Shown: positions 18,359-26,717, numbered from the stretch's first letter. The stretch is DNA of 64,000 nucleotides from Streptomyces seoulensis (GCA_013364255.1 CP054936.1:2882853-2946852), one strand, 5' to 3'. The notes: generated from the letters alone by a model not told the origin. A program made the numbers and translations.

Positions 18359-21078
18359 GCACGGAGCCGGAGACCCCGGAGACCGCGGAGAAGGCCGGGC
18401 CGGGGACCCCGGACCCGGAGGCGGGACCCGGGACGGCCCCGGAACCGGAGCACGACGCACCGGCCGGAGAGCCGGCACCGGGGGGCGAAGCGGCGGCCGG
18501 GGACGACGCGGCGCCTGCGAAGACGGCGGAGGAGGACACGGCGGCGGAGGACACGCAGGGCGGGGGCGCGGATGCCGGTTCGGTGGCCGGGGCTCGGCAT
18601 GGCGACTCGGACGCGGAGGGCGCGGCGGAGGCGGGCTCCGTCCGGGGCCCGGAGGCGGACGCGGAGGATGCGGAGGGCACGGCCCAGGGGCTCGACTCGG
18701 CGGGGGCGGGCTCCGACTCGGGCGCGGAGGGCACGGGCTCAGGCTCCAGCGCCGACGTGGAGGGCACGGGCGCGGGCTCCGACTTGGGCGCGAAGAGCAC
18801 CAGTACGGGTTCCGACCCGGACGCGGAGGACACGGGTTCAGACTCCGGCGCCGACGCGGAGGGAACGGGTACGGGGTCCGACCCGGGCGCGGAGGGTGCG
18901 GCTGCGGCCGGGCTGTCCGAGGCCGCGGCCGAGTTGGCGGCGCAGCGGGCCGAGCGGGAGCGGATCGAGCGGCGGAAGGCCGAGAAGAAGGCGCCGATCG
19001 AGAGCGGGGCCAAGCTCAGCGGCCGGGCGGCCGACCTGCTCGCGGCGGTGCGCGCGGTCGAGAGCGGCGATCAGCCCGCTCAGGCGGTGTACACCCCGCC
19101 TGAGCCGGAGCCCGCGCAACGCCGGGCGGCGCCCGAGCCGGTACGGCGGCCGGGCCCGGTGACGGCCGAGGCCGCCGCCGTGCCCGCGGCCCCCGCGCCC
19201 GGGACCGTCGAGGCCGTTCACGGAGTCCTGGGCGAGGGCGGCGCCCCCGAGTCGCTGGCCCTGCCGGTCGCCGCGGCCCTCGGCGAGGGCGCGGCCGACC
19301 GGCTGCGCGCCGACCCGTGGCAGCTGCTGCACGTCACGGGTGTGCGGCCGGAACAGGCCGACGGCTTCGCCCGGGCCCTGCTCGGCGCGGAGAGCCGGCC
19401 CGACGACGAGCGGCGCGGCCGTGCCTTCACGGTCTGGCTGCTGGAGCGGGCCGCCCTCGCCGGCCACACGTCACTGGAGGCGTCGGCGCTCACCGCCGCC
19501 CTGGCGCAGTGCGGGGTTCCCGACGCGGACGCGGCCCTGCAGAGCGCGCTCGCGGAGGGCGAGGCCCTGGTGTTCCAGGACGCCCTGGAGGAGCCGGGAG
19601 CACCGGCCGCCGCACCGAATGCCGAGGGGGACGGGGACGAGGACGAGTCCGGCGAGGAACGGCCGGTGCGGCTGCTCGTCGGCCTGGAGCGTTACGCGCT
19701 CGCCGAGGAGAGCCTGGCCGACGGACTGGGCCGCCTGATCAACTCCGCTCCCGGCGAGGACGTCCCGGCCGAGGACTGGGAGCGGGTCGCCGCTCCCGCC
19801 CGGGGCTCGGCCGGCGAGCTGGTCCGCGCGGTCTCGGGCCACGGCCTGGTGCTGCACTCGGGCGGTGCGGCGTCCCGCGCCGAACCGGCGCTGCTGCTGG
19901 CCGGGGCACGCGCCCTCGGGCTGCGTGCCTGGGCCGCCGCCCACAGTCCGCTGGGCCGGGACGACTTCGCGGAACTGGTCCGCGCGGCCGGTGCGCGGCG
20001 CGCGCCGGAGCCGGGGCGCGCACAGGGCGCCGAAGCTGGGGGCCCGCAGGCCGCGGAAGCCGGGCACGCACAGGACGGGGAGGGCGCGTCCGGCGGCGCG
20101 GAGGATGCCGCCGTCGTGACCGTGGCCGGGCTGCTGTCCGGTGCGGAGGGGCCCGGGCGGGACGCCGACGGCGCGCTGGACCTGGACCTCCTCGTCGTGC
20201 TCGACGCCCCGCAGCTGGACGTGGAGACGGCGGCCCTGCTCGTGGAGTCGCTGCCGGACGGGGCCCGGCTGGTGCTGTCCGGAGATCCGGCGGTGCTGTG
20301 GTCGGCGGGGCCCGGGCGGGTCTTCGCCGATCTGCTGGCGGCCCGGGTGTGCCCGCACGTCGCCTCGCGGGTGGCGGACCCCGGACCGCTGGGCGAGCTG
20401 GTCTCCGGCATCGGCGTCGGGGAGCTGAACCAGGTCGCCGCGCCCGGCAAGGAGTTCGTGGTCGTCCCCGTGCGCGACGCGGGCGAGGCCGTGCACCGGA
20501 CGGTGCAGCTGGTCGCGGACTCGGTGCCCCGGGCGATCGGCGTGCCGGCCGAGCAGACCGTGGTGATCACCCCGGGTCATGGCGGCGCCGTGGGCACGCG
20601 CGCGCTCAACGCGGCGCTGAAGGAACGGCTCAATCCGGGCCCCGGCCGGTTCGGCGGCTTCGACCCGGGCGACCGGATCGTCCACTCCCCCGTGCCCGGC
20701 CGTGCGCTGCCGGGCCGGGTGGTGACGGCCGACGCCGAGGGACTGCACCTGTCGTGCTCGGGTGACCGCGTGGTCGTACCGAGGGAGCGGGTGGAGAGCT
20801 GTGTGCGGCACGGGTGGGCGCTGACCGCGCACCAGGCCGTGGGCGGCCGGTGGCCGGCGGCGGTCGTGGTGCTGCCGGGCGACGCGGCGCAGGCGCTCAG
20901 CCGGCCGTGGGTGTACACGGCGTTCGGCCGGGCGAGCCGCCATCTGTCCGTGGTGCACGGTGTGGAGCAGGCGCTGCCGCGGGCCGTGGCCGAGGTGCCG
21001 GCCCGGCCGCGCACCACCCGGCTGCCCCTCCTGCTGGCCGCGCAGGCGGCACAGGCGGAGGACCTGGCCCAGGCGTGA
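18355..21078 (+). CDS. Helix-hairpin-helix, RecD2-like protein with degenerate ATPase motifs
   Basis: This 907-residue protein has two parts. Residues 1 to ~190 are a disordered acidic tract rich in Asp/Glu/Gly/Ala/Ser with imperfect EGTGSGSD-type repeats. From ~280 it follows RecD2 helicases: a helix-hairpin-helix domain (RLRADPWQLLHVTGVRPEQADGF, ~312-340), then PDDERRGRAFTVWLLERAALAGHTSL. At the Walker A position it reads LVLHSGGAASRAEPALLLAG (~497-516), without GxGKS/T. At Walker B it reads LLVVLDAPQLD (~611-621). The C-terminus keeps motif VI-like TAHQAVGGRWPAAVV (~823) and VYTAFGRASRHLSVVHG (~854). ATP hydrolysis is therefore unlikely; DNA or protein binding is plausible. Translation is coupled to the aldo/keto reductase by GTGA overlap. 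Confidence 0.85.
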   Translation: MSTEPETPETAEKAGPGTPDPEAGPGTAPEPEHDAPAGEPAPGGEAAAGDDAAPAKTAEEDTAAEDTQGGGADAGSVAGARHGDSDAEGAAEAGSVRGPEADAEDAEGTAQGLDSAGAGSDSGAEGTGSGSSADVEGTGAGSDLGAKSTSTGSDPDAEDTGSDSGADAEGTGTGSDPGAEGAAAAGLSEAAAELAAQRAERERIERRKAEKKAPIESGAKLSGRAADLLAAVRAVESGDQPAQAVYTPPEPEPAQRRAAPEPVRRPGPVTAEAAAVPAAPAPGTVEAVHGVLGEGGAPESLALPVAAALGEGAADRLRADPWQLLHVTGVRPEQADGFARALLGAESRPDDERRGRAFTVWLLERAALAGHTSLEASALTAALAQCGVPDADAALQSALAEGEALVFQDALEEPGAPAAAPNAEGDGDEDESGEERPVRLLVGLERYALAEESLADGLGRLINSAPGEDVPAEDWERVAAPARGSAGELVRAVSGHGLVLHSGGAASRAEPALLLAGARALGLRAWAAAHSPLGRDDFAELVRAAGARRAPEPGRAQGAEAGGPQAAEAGHAQDGEGASGGAEDAAVVTVAGLLSGAEGPGRDADGALDLDLLVVLDAPQLDVETAALLVESLPDGARLVLSGDPAVLWSAGPGRVFADLLAARVCPHVASRVADPGPLGELVSGIGVGELNQVAAPGKEFVVVPVRDAGEAVHRTVQLVADSVPRAIGVPAEQTVVITPGHGGAVGTRALNAALKERLNPGPGRFGGFDPGDRIVHSPVPGRALPGRVVTADAEGLHLSCSGDRVVVPRERVESCVRHGWALTAHQAVGGRWPAAVVVLPGDAAQALSRPWVYTAFGRASRHLSVVHGVEQALPRAVAEVPARPRTTRLPLLLAAQAAQAEDLAQA

Positions 21079-21143
21079 GGGGTCGGGCACCGGGCGTGCG
21101 GTGAACGGGGCGCGGTCGATGGGCCGTGCCCCGGGAACGAGGA

Positions 21144-21187
21144 GGGCGGCGGTCACGGGTGCACGTGCGTGCCCGTGACCGCCGCCC
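21144..21187. terminator. Bidirectional terminator after the RecD2-like gene
   Basis: A 16-bp perfect stem (GGGCGGCGGTCACGGG / CCCGTGACCGCCGCCC) with a 12-nt GTGC-rich loop lies between convergent genes. Confidence 0.85.
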
Positions 21188-21205
21188 CCTCGCGCCGTGG
21201 CGCTG

Positions 21206-21964
21206 CTAGCGCTCGGTCCTGTCCAGCGGCTCGATGTCGTCGTCCTCGACGAGACCGGTGACGAGGTCCTCGACGGCGTCCGCGTCGTCCGCGTCGTCCG
21301 CGTCGTCGATCTCCCCCTCGACCTCGTCCTCGTCCTCTTCCTCGTCCTCGTCGAGGTCGTCGTCGAAGACCGTGCTGACGTCGAAGCGGCAGACCACCTG
21401 CTCCGGATCGACGTGCTCGAAGGGCTCCTCCAGCCATTCCCCGGGGTCGGGCTGTTCGTCGGAGGCGGTGACCCAGAGGGTGGAGTCGCCCTCCTCCAGG
21501 CCGAACTCCTTGTGCCGCGAGGCGATCTCGTCCGGTTCGTACTCGCCGAAGAGCGTGCCGAGCGCGCCGTGCACCGTCCCGGCGGCGCCCGCGCCGATGC
21601 CGGTGCCGGCCTCGACGTCCGCGGCCTCCACCCGCTGGGCCTGGGCCAGCAGCCGCTGGGGCTCGGCCACGGCGTAGTCGCGGCGGATCAGCACGCTGAT
21701 CGCGTTCGGCTCCTCCGGACCCGTGTACGGCGGCAGCGCGTCGTCACCGGGGATCTCGAAGGGGGTGACCTCGTCGTAGCGGTCGTAGAGCAGTTCGTCG
21801 TACGCCTCCGCGGCCGCGGCAAGCTCGTTGAACGCCTCGTAGACGGCCGGGTCGTCCTCCCCCGACCGGCGTTCGACCGCGGCCAGGTGGCGGTCGAGCG
21901 CGGTCTTGACCGCCTCGGCGGCGGCGCGTACCTCGGCAGCGGTGGGCTGCGCAGCATCAGACAT
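21206..21964 (-). CDS. Conserved hypothetical acidic protein
   Basis: This 252-residue protein is of unknown function. The N-terminal half is helical (AAEVRAAAEAVKTALDRHLAAVERR, YEAFNELAAAAEAYDELLYDRYDEVTPFEIPG). The middle is a conserved-looking globular section (NAISVLIRRDYAVAEPQRLLAQAQRVE ... LGTLFGEYEPDEIASRHKEFGL). The last ~45 residues are nearly all Asp/Glu (DDLDEDEEEDEDEVEGEIDDADD). There is no signal peptide and no membrane helix. ATG at 21964. It is divergent from the small DUF5703 gene with a 47-bp gap. I do not recognise a catalytic motif. Confidence 0.8.
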   Translation of the reverse strand: MSDAAQPTAAEVRAAAEAVKTALDRHLAAVERRSGEDDPAVYEAFNELAAAAEAYDELLYDRYDEVTPFEIPGDDALPPYTGPEEPNAISVLIRRDYAVAEPQRLLAQAQRVEAADVEAGTGIGAGAAGTVHGALGTLFGEYEPDEIASRHKEFGLEEGDSTLWVTASDEQPDPGEWLEEPFEHVDPEQVVCRFDVSTVFDDDLDEDEEEDEDEVEGEIDDADDADDADAVEDLVTGLVEDDDIEPLDRTER

Positions 21965-22011
21965 AGTGCAGACGCTATCCGTACCGGGCCCCAGCCCGCA
22001 CAATAGATGCG

Positions 22012-22200
22012 ATGCCGGAATACGAATTTGTCGACGTGTACGTACCGCGCGGGGTCTCCCGCAAGGACGCCACACGTCTTTTGACCGACCACGCCGAGTA
22101 CGGGCACTGGGAGCTGGACCGCCTGAGTCTGCTGCACGACGGGAGCCGCAGGGTGCGGCTGCGCCGGCGGATCATCCGCCAGGTACGCGCCACGTGGTGA
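22012..22200 (+). CDS. DUF5703-type small protein
   Basis: This 62-residue protein (MPEYEFVDVYVPRGVSRKDATRLL...) matches the small actinobacterial family DUF5703 in my memory. It has an acidic N-terminus with a beta-strand pattern, a single helix (RKDATRLLTDHAEYGHWELDRLSLL) and a very basic C-terminus (RRVRLRRRIIRQVRATW). The base-rich tail could bind nucleic acid, but that is inference. ATG at 22012. A stable hairpin follows. Confidence 0.8.
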   Translation: MPEYEFVDVYVPRGVSRKDATRLLTDHAEYGHWELDRLSLLHDGSRRVRLRRRIIRQVRATW

Positions 22201-22226
22201 GCTGAGTCGAACGGCGCCGACAGCAC

Positions 22227-22254
22227 GGCGGGCCCCGCCTTCGCGGGGCCCGCC
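22227..22254. terminator. Bidirectional terminator between DUF5703 gene and long chaplin
   Basis: A 12-bp perfect stem GGCGGGCCCCGC / GCGGGGCCCGCC with CTTC tetraloop is followed by CTGTC. It lies between convergent genes. Confidence 0.85.
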
Positions 22255-22300
22255 CTGTCATGTGCACGGCGCGAAGGCCGGTGTCCGGGTGGCCGAGCCG

Positions 22301-23149
22301 TCAGACCCGGGCCCGCGCCTTGCGGTACAGCACGGTGCCGGCCAGCAGCGCGCCCGCGCCGACCGGCAGAGCGAGGCCCATCGGCAGCTCGTTGCCGGTG
22401 TGGGCGAGTTGCGCCCCGCTGCCGGGCGTGGCGCCGGTCCGCGTACCCGGGTGGTTGACGTGCACCGCTCCGCCGGGCGTCTTGCCGCCCGTGGCGGGCG
22501 GAGTGACGGGCGTACCGGGGTGACCGGGAGTACCAGGTTTGCCGGGCGTACCCGGGTTGCCGGGTGTGCCCGGGTTGCCCGGTGTTCCGGGATTCCCCGG
22601 CGTGCCGGGGTGACCGGGCGTACCCGGGTTGCCCGGAGTTCCGGGGTTGCCCGGTGTTCCGGGCGTGCCGGGGTTGCCGGGCGGGTTCTCGTGGCCGCCG
22701 CCGGGCGGGGTGTGGCGGCCGCCGTTGGCGCAGTCGTTGCCCAGCGCGGCGTTGCCGACGCCGACCACGTCGACGGTGTTGCCGCAGACGTTCACGGGGA
22801 CGTCGACCGGCACCTGGACGACGTTGCCGGAGCCGACGCCCGGGGAGTCGCTCGCGTGCCCGCCGGCGTGTGCGCCGCTGTGTCCCCCGGACGAGTCACC
22901 GCCGCCGCCGTGGTTGACGCACGTGTTTCCCACCGCCGGGTTGAGCAGCCCGACGACGTTGACGGTGTTGCCGCAGACGTTCACCGGGATGTGCACCGGC
23001 ACCTGGACCGTGTTGCCGGACAGCACGCCCGGCGAGCCGGACGAGAACCCGGACGCGCCCGCGTCGGCGTGCGCCGCGCCGCTCGCGGCGGCGATCACGC
23101 CGGTGGCGGCGGCCACGGTCATCAGGCCCTTGCGGGTGACCTGTCGCAT
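22301..23149 (-). CDS. chpC: Long chaplin with two chaplin domains, Gly-X-Pro stalk and sortase signal
   Basis: This 282-residue secreted surface protein of aerial hyphae resembles ChpA-C. It has a signal peptide (MRQVTRKGLMTVAAATGVIAAASGAAHA). Two chaplin domains follow (GNTVQVPVHIPVNVCGNTVNVVGLLNPAVGNTC at ~45-77; GNVVQVPVDVPVNVCGNTVDVVGVGNAALGNDC at ~108-140), each with two Cys. The stalk (~157-215) is a run of Gly-Asn-Pro/Gly-Thr-Pro triplets. The end is a sorting signal LAHTG, hydrophobic helix and RKARARV tail for class E sortase anchoring. Chaplins assemble into amyloid that lowers surface tension. The symbol is by position and architecture; ChpA or ChpB cannot be excluded. Confidence 0.92.
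   Translation of the reverse strand: MRQVTRKGLMTVAAATGVIAAASGAAHADAGASGFSSGSPGVLSGNTVQVPVHIPVNVCGNTVNVVGLLNPAVGNTCVNHGGGGDSSGGHSGAHAGGHASDSPGVGSGNVVQVPVDVPVNVCGNTVDVVGVGNAALGNDCANGGRHTPPGGGHENPPGNPGTPGTPGNPGTPGNPGTPGHPGTPGNPGTPGNPGTPGNPGTPGKPGTPGHPGTPVTPPATGGKTPGGAVHVNHPGTRTGATPGSGAQLAHTGNELPMGLALPVGAGALLAGTVLYRKARARV
22500..22680 (-). repeat. 9/18-bp coding repeat in the chaplin stalk
   Basis: About twenty imperfect 9-bp units encode alternating GNP/GTP triplets. The DNA repeats as 18-bp pairs with mostly synonymous changes. This is a coding minisatellite prone to length change. Confidence 0.85.
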
Positions 23150-23243
23150 GTACTGAATCCCTGCCTTCGACTTTTTCGAATCTTCCGGAACGCGCGTGCG
23201 CGACAGGGCGGAAATGCGCCGTCGTGACCGCGCGGAAAAACCG

Positions 23244-23283
23244 GTCGGCCCCGGAGCGCAGGGTGCGCGCTCTCGGGGCCGAC
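23244..23283 (-). terminator. Terminator of the short chaplin gene
   Basis: GTCGGCCCCG-GAGCGC pairs with GCGCTC-CGGGGCCGAC around a 7-nt loop with one bulge, 60 bp after the chpH stop. It isolates chpH from the long chaplin. Nothing else is visible in 23150-23342 beyond the long chaplin leader. Confidence 0.75.
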
Positions 23284-23342
23284 GGGTTCAGACCCCCCCA
23301 CGGAGTCGATGAAGTCAGACCCTCACGGGGCGGGGCACGACG

Positions 23343-23576
23343 TCAGTGGTTGATGCAGGTGTTGCCGAAGGCGGGGTTCAGCAGCCCGATCACCGAGATC
23401 GTGTTGCCGCAGACGTTCACCGGCACGTGCACGGGCACCTGCACGACGTTGCCGGAGGCGACACCCGGGGAGTGCAGGGCGGCACCCTGGGCGCCGGAGT
23501 CGGCGGCGGCCATACCGGCGCCCGCGAGAACCAGTCCACCGGTGGCAACCGCGGCAGCGACGACCTTCTTGATCAT
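23343..23576 (-). CDS. chpH: Short chaplin (ChpH-like)
   Basis: This 77-residue secreted hydrophobin-like protein has a signal peptide (MIKKVVAAAVATGGLVLAGAGMAAA) followed by a single chaplin domain, SGNVVQVPVHVPVNVCGNTISVIGLLNPAFGNTCINH. The two cysteines form the usual disulfide. It ends directly in CINH, as ChpH does. Short chaplins are secreted, coat the air interface and self-assemble into fibrils needed for aerial growth. A GAGGAGG ribosome site is 4 bp before the ATG. A possible ECF-type promoter lies upstream (separate entry). Confidence 0.94.
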   Translation of the reverse strand: MIKKVVAAAVATGGLVLAGAGMAAADSGAQGAALHSPGVASGNVVQVPVHVPVNVCGNTISVIGLLNPAFGNTCINH

Positions 23577-23626
23577 TATTCCTCCTCGTTGGCAAAAGCG
23601 ATCTCACCTTGCCGATCGCAATACCT

Positions 23627-23654
23627 GTAACGAGGCTCAACCATTGGAGCTACG
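23627..23654 (-). promoter_or_regulatory. Candidate ECF-sigma (BldN-type) promoter of chpH
   Basis: On the minus strand CGTAGC (23649-23654) and CGTTAC (23627-23632) are 16 bp apart. This resembles the CGTAAC / CGTTGA pattern of the developmental sigma factor BldN, which drives chaplin genes. The leader to the chpH ATG would be about 45 nt. Confidence 0.4.
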
Positions 23655-23719
23655 AGCTTATCGTCGCATTCACCCTTCTCAGTCAATCTCGTACGCGCGC
23701 CCGAATATCTGACGTTTCC

Positions 23720-25045
23720 TCAGGACGCGTCGATGAACCGGTCGAGCACCCGCACGCCGAACTTCAGACCGTCCACCGGGACCCGCTCGTCCACGCCGTG
23801 GAACATGCCCGCGAAGTCCAGCTCCGGCGGCAGCTTCAGCGGGGCGAAGCCGAAGCCGCGGATGCCGAGGTCGTCGAAGGACTTGGCGTCGGTGCCGCCG
23901 GAGAGCATGTAGGGGACGGCCTTGGCGGCCGGGTCCTCGGCCAGCAGCGCGGACTGCATGGCGTCCACCAGGGCGCCGTCGAAGGTGGTCTCGACGGCCT
24001 TGTCCGAGTGCACGTCCTCGCGCTTGACCCGGGGGCCGAGGATGCGGTCCAGGTCGGCCAGGAACTCCTCCTCGAAGCCGGGCAGGAACCGCCCGTCGAC
24101 GTGCGCCGTGGCCTCGCCCGGAATGACGTTCACCTTGTAACCCGCGCCCAGCTGCGTGGGGTTGGCGGTGTTGCTCAGGGTCGCGCCGATGAGCTTGGCG
24201 ATGCCGCCGAGCTTGGCGAGGGTGCCCTCCATGTTCTCCGGGTCCAGCTCGGTGCCGAGCGCGTCGCCCAGTTCGTCGAGGAAGGCCCGGGTGGTCTTGG
24301 TGACCCGCACCGGGAACGTGTGCCGGCCGAGGCGGGCGACCGCCTCCGACAGCTCGGTGATGGCGTTGTCCCGGTGGATCATGGAGCCGTGCCCGGCGGT
24401 GCCGGCCACGGTCAGCTTCATCCAGTGCATGCCCTTCTCGGCCGTCTGGATCAGATAGAGCCGCCGCTGCTCGCTGACCGTGAAGGAGAAGCCGCCGACC
24501 TCGCTGATCGCCTCGGTGACCCCCTCGAACAGGTCGGGGTGGTGGTCGACCAGGTGGCGGGCGCCGTAGGTGCCGCCGGCCTCCTCGTCGGCGAGGAAGG
24601 CGAGCACGATGTCCCGCGGGGGCTTGCGTCCGCTGCGCAGCCGGTCGCGCACGACCGCCAGCGTCATCGCGTCCATGTCCTTCATGTCGACCGCGCCGCG
24701 CCCCCACACGCAGCCGTCCGCGACCTCGCCGGAGAAGGGGTGGTGGGTCCAGTCGTCGGCGTTGGCCGGCACGACGTCGGTGTGGCCGTGGATCAGCAGC
24801 GCGGGCCGGGACGGGTCCTCGCCCTCGATGCGGGCCACGGTGGAGGCGCGGCCGGGGTGCGACTCGAAGATCTTCGGCTCCAGCCCCACCTCGGCGAGCT
24901 TCTCGGCGACGTACTCGGCGGCCTTGCGCTCGCCCGGGCCCGAGTGGTCGCCGTAGTTGCTGGTGTCGATCTGGATCAGCTCGCGGCAGAGGTCCACGAC
25001 CTCGTCCTCGCCGGCGACGCCCCTGGCGGTGTCCGTCTCGCTCAC
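23720..25045 (-). CDS. M20-family metallopeptidase/deacylase
   Basis: This 441-residue protein of the M20 (ArgE/DapE/ACY1/CPG2) family is a two-zinc hydrolase of N-acyl amino acids or dipeptides. Metal and catalytic residues are seen in LLIHGHTDVVPA (~78-89), GRGAVDMKDMDAMT (~107-120), AFLADEEAGGTYGARHL (~141-157; Glu-Glu pair), and the C-terminal MFHGVDERVPVD His (~415). The dimerisation domain contains GTAGHGSMIHRDNAI. GTG start at 25045 after GGGAGGAAG; an in-frame upstream extension has no site. No signal peptide, so cytoplasmic. The specific substrate is not determinable. Confidence 0.93.
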   Translation of the reverse strand: MSETDTARGVAGEDEVVDLCRELIQIDTSNYGDHSGPGERKAAEYVAEKLAEVGLEPKIFESHPGRASTVARIEGEDPSRPALLIHGHTDVVPANADDWTHHPFSGEVADGCVWGRGAVDMKDMDAMTLAVVRDRLRSGRKPPRDIVLAFLADEEAGGTYGARHLVDHHPDLFEGVTEAISEVGGFSFTVSEQRRLYLIQTAEKGMHWMKLTVAGTAGHGSMIHRDNAITELSEAVARLGRHTFPVRVTKTTRAFLDELGDALGTELDPENMEGTLAKLGGIAKLIGATLSNTANPTQLGAGYKVNVIPGEATAHVDGRFLPGFEEEFLADLDRILGPRVKREDVHSDKAVETTFDGALVDAMQSALLAEDPAAKAVPYMLSGGTDAKSFDDLGIRGFGFAPLKLPPELDFAGMFHGVDERVPVDGLKFGVRVLDRFIDAS

Positions 25046-25268
25046 GCTGCTTCCTCCCGCTGTGTGCTGGTGGTCCACCTCGTGTGCCGGTGGTCTCCTC
25101 ATCCTCTCCCCCCGCCGGCTCCCACCCCAAGACAGGGCCCGGCCCGATACACCGCGTTCACATCGGGCGAGGGGCGGGTGCGGCGCACCGGGGTGATCGG
25201 GGCGGCTCGAAAGCCTGGTAATGTTTCCTTCGTCGCCGCGAGGGGAAACCCCGCGCGACAGACACCTT

Positions 25269-25356
25269 GTCCGGGTGGCGGAATGGCAGACGCGCTAGCT
25301 TGAGGTGCTAGTGCCCTTTATCGGGCGTGGGGGTTCAAGTCCCCCCTCGGACACCA
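25269..25356 (+). tRNA. tRNA-Leu (anticodon GAG)
   Basis: A complete class II tRNA of 88 nt including encoded CCA. The acceptor stem is GTCCGGG / CTCGGAC with one G-T pair. The anticodon stem CTAGC/GCTAG carries loop TTGAGGT (anticodon GAG, reads CUC/CUU). There is a long variable arm (TGCCCTTTATCGGGCG) and the T loop GGTTCAAGTCC. A TAATGT -10-like element is at 25219-25224. Confidence 0.97.
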
Positions 25357-25363
25357 TCGTGAT

Positions 25364-25394
25364 GGCGGTACCGGCTGAGCCGGTGCCGCCTTTC
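25364..25394 (+). terminator. Terminator of tRNA-Leu
   Basis: A 12-bp stem GGCGGTACCGGC / GCCGGTGCCGCC (one G-T pair) with loop TGA is followed by TTTC, 7 bp after the tRNA 3' end. Confidence 0.8.
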
Positions 25395-25414
25395 GCGTGG
25401 GGAGGCGCGGGTGG

Positions 25415-26707
25415 TCACACGTGTGCCGGGGGCAGGTGGTCCGTGAACCAGTCGCGGGCCAGGTCCGTCACCGCTTCCAGGGCGCCGGGCTCCTCGAAGA
25501 GGTGGGTGGCGCCGGGGACGACGGTCAGGTGGTTCTCGCAGGTGAGCCGGGTCTGGGCCTGGCGGTTGAGGTCGAGGACCTGGTGGTCGGCGCCGCCGAC
25601 CACCAGCAGGGTCGGGGCGGTCACCGAGGACAGCGCGGGGCCGGTCAGGTCGGGGCGGCCGCCGCGGGAGACGACGGCGGCGACGTGCGCGTCCGGCGCG
25701 GCGGCGGCCCGCAGGGCGGCGGCGGCCCCGGTGCTGGCGCCGAAGTAGCCGACGGGCAGGTTCCCGGCCTCGGGGTTCGCGCGCAGCCGGGCGGCGACGG
25801 CGGTGAGGCGCGCCGCCAGCAGCCCGATGTCGAACACCTTGGTCCGGTCGGCCGCCTCCTCCTCGGTGAGCAGGTCGCACAGGAGCGTGCCGAGACCGGC
25901 GCGGTTGAGGCCGACGGCGACGAAACGGTTGCGCGGGCTGTGCCGTCCGCTGCCGCTGCCGTGGGCGAAGACGACGATGCCGGCCGCGTCGGCGGGGACG
26001 GTCAGCCGGCCGGTCAGACGCACCGGGCCGACGGCCGCCGCCATCTCCCGGTCCACCGCCGTACGGCTCCCGCCGGAGCGCGCCCGGCGCAGGCAGGCGA
26101 CCACGTCGTCGTCGTCGAGCTGGGTGAAGTCGTCGTAGAACTGGCCGACCGCGAAGAAGGCGGCCGGGGTCTCCAGGCTGATCAGTTCGTCGGCCTCGCC
26201 GGCCAGCCGCGCCGTCCAGTCCGGCGGCGCCACGGGCACCGCCAGCACGATCCGGGCCGCGCCCCTGGCACGCACCGTCCGGCAGGCGGCCCGGGCGGTC
26301 GAGCCGGTGGCCACCCCGTCGTCGACCAGCACCACCGTCCGCCCGGCGACGGCGACCGGCGGGCGCTCGCCCCGGTAACGGACGGCGCGCCGTGCCAGTT
26401 CGCGGCGCTCGCGCTCCTCGACCCGGGCCAGCGCGTGGGCCGGCACCCCGGCGCGGCCCGCGACGGTGTCGTCGATCACGCGCACCCCGTCCTCGCCGAT
26501 CGCCCCCATGGCCAGTTCGGGCTGCGCGGGCACCCCGAGCTTGCGTACCAGGCACAGGTCGAGCGGTGCGCCGAGCAGCGCGGCGACCTCGGCGGCGACC
26601 GGCACGCCGCCGCGGGGCAGCCCGAGCACCACCACGTCCTGTCCGCTCAGGTGGGCCAGCCGGTCGCCGAGCCGCCGGCCGGCCTGCGGGCGGTTCCTGA
26701 AGAGCAC
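25415..26707 (-). CDS. Phosphoribosyltransferase / alpha-beta hydrolase fusion
   Basis: This 430-residue two-domain protein has residues 1 to ~215 as a type I phosphoribosyltransferase (DVVVLGLPRGGVPVAAEVA; PRPP loop VVLVDDGVATGSTARAA at ~119-135). Residues ~225-430 form a dienelactone-hydrolase-like alpha/beta hydrolase (GIVVFAHGSGSGRHSPRN oxyanion loop; nucleophile elbow GYFGASTGAA; LVVGGADHQV Asp; GATHLFEEPG His). The same fusion is known in mycobacteria (Rv0571c type), where it belongs to the hypoxia regulon. The GTG at 26707 is chosen because GGGAGTGAGG lies just upstream. It is 10 bp downstream of the DUF1876 gene, so co-transcribed. Confidence 0.9.
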   Translation of the reverse strand: MLFRNRPQAGRRLGDRLAHLSGQDVVVLGLPRGGVPVAAEVAALLGAPLDLCLVRKLGVPAQPELAMGAIGEDGVRVIDDTVAGRAGVPAHALARVEERERRELARRAVRYRGERPPVAVAGRTVVLVDDGVATGSTARAACRTVRARGAARIVLAVPVAPPDWTARLAGEADELISLETPAAFFAVGQFYDDFTQLDDDDVVACLRRARSGGSRTAVDREMAAAVGPVRLTGRLTVPADAAGIVVFAHGSGSGRHSPRNRFVAVGLNRAGLGTLLCDLLTEEEAADRTKVFDIGLLAARLTAVAARLRANPEAGNLPVGYFGASTGAAAALRAAAAPDAHVAAVVSRGGRPDLTGPALSSVTAPTLLVVGGADHQVLDLNRQAQTRLTCENHLTVVPGATHLFEEPGALEAVTDLARDWFTDHLPPAHV

Positions 26708-26717
26708 GGCCGCGACC

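Noticed and set aside
22500..22680. CRISPR-like short repeats
   Set aside because: They are in-frame codons of the chaplin Gly-X-Pro stalk.
25269..25414. tRNA-Leu as an integration site with a mobile element
   Set aside because: No integrase, no repeated 3' tRNA fragment and no atypical base composition follow; the next gene is a normal host gene.
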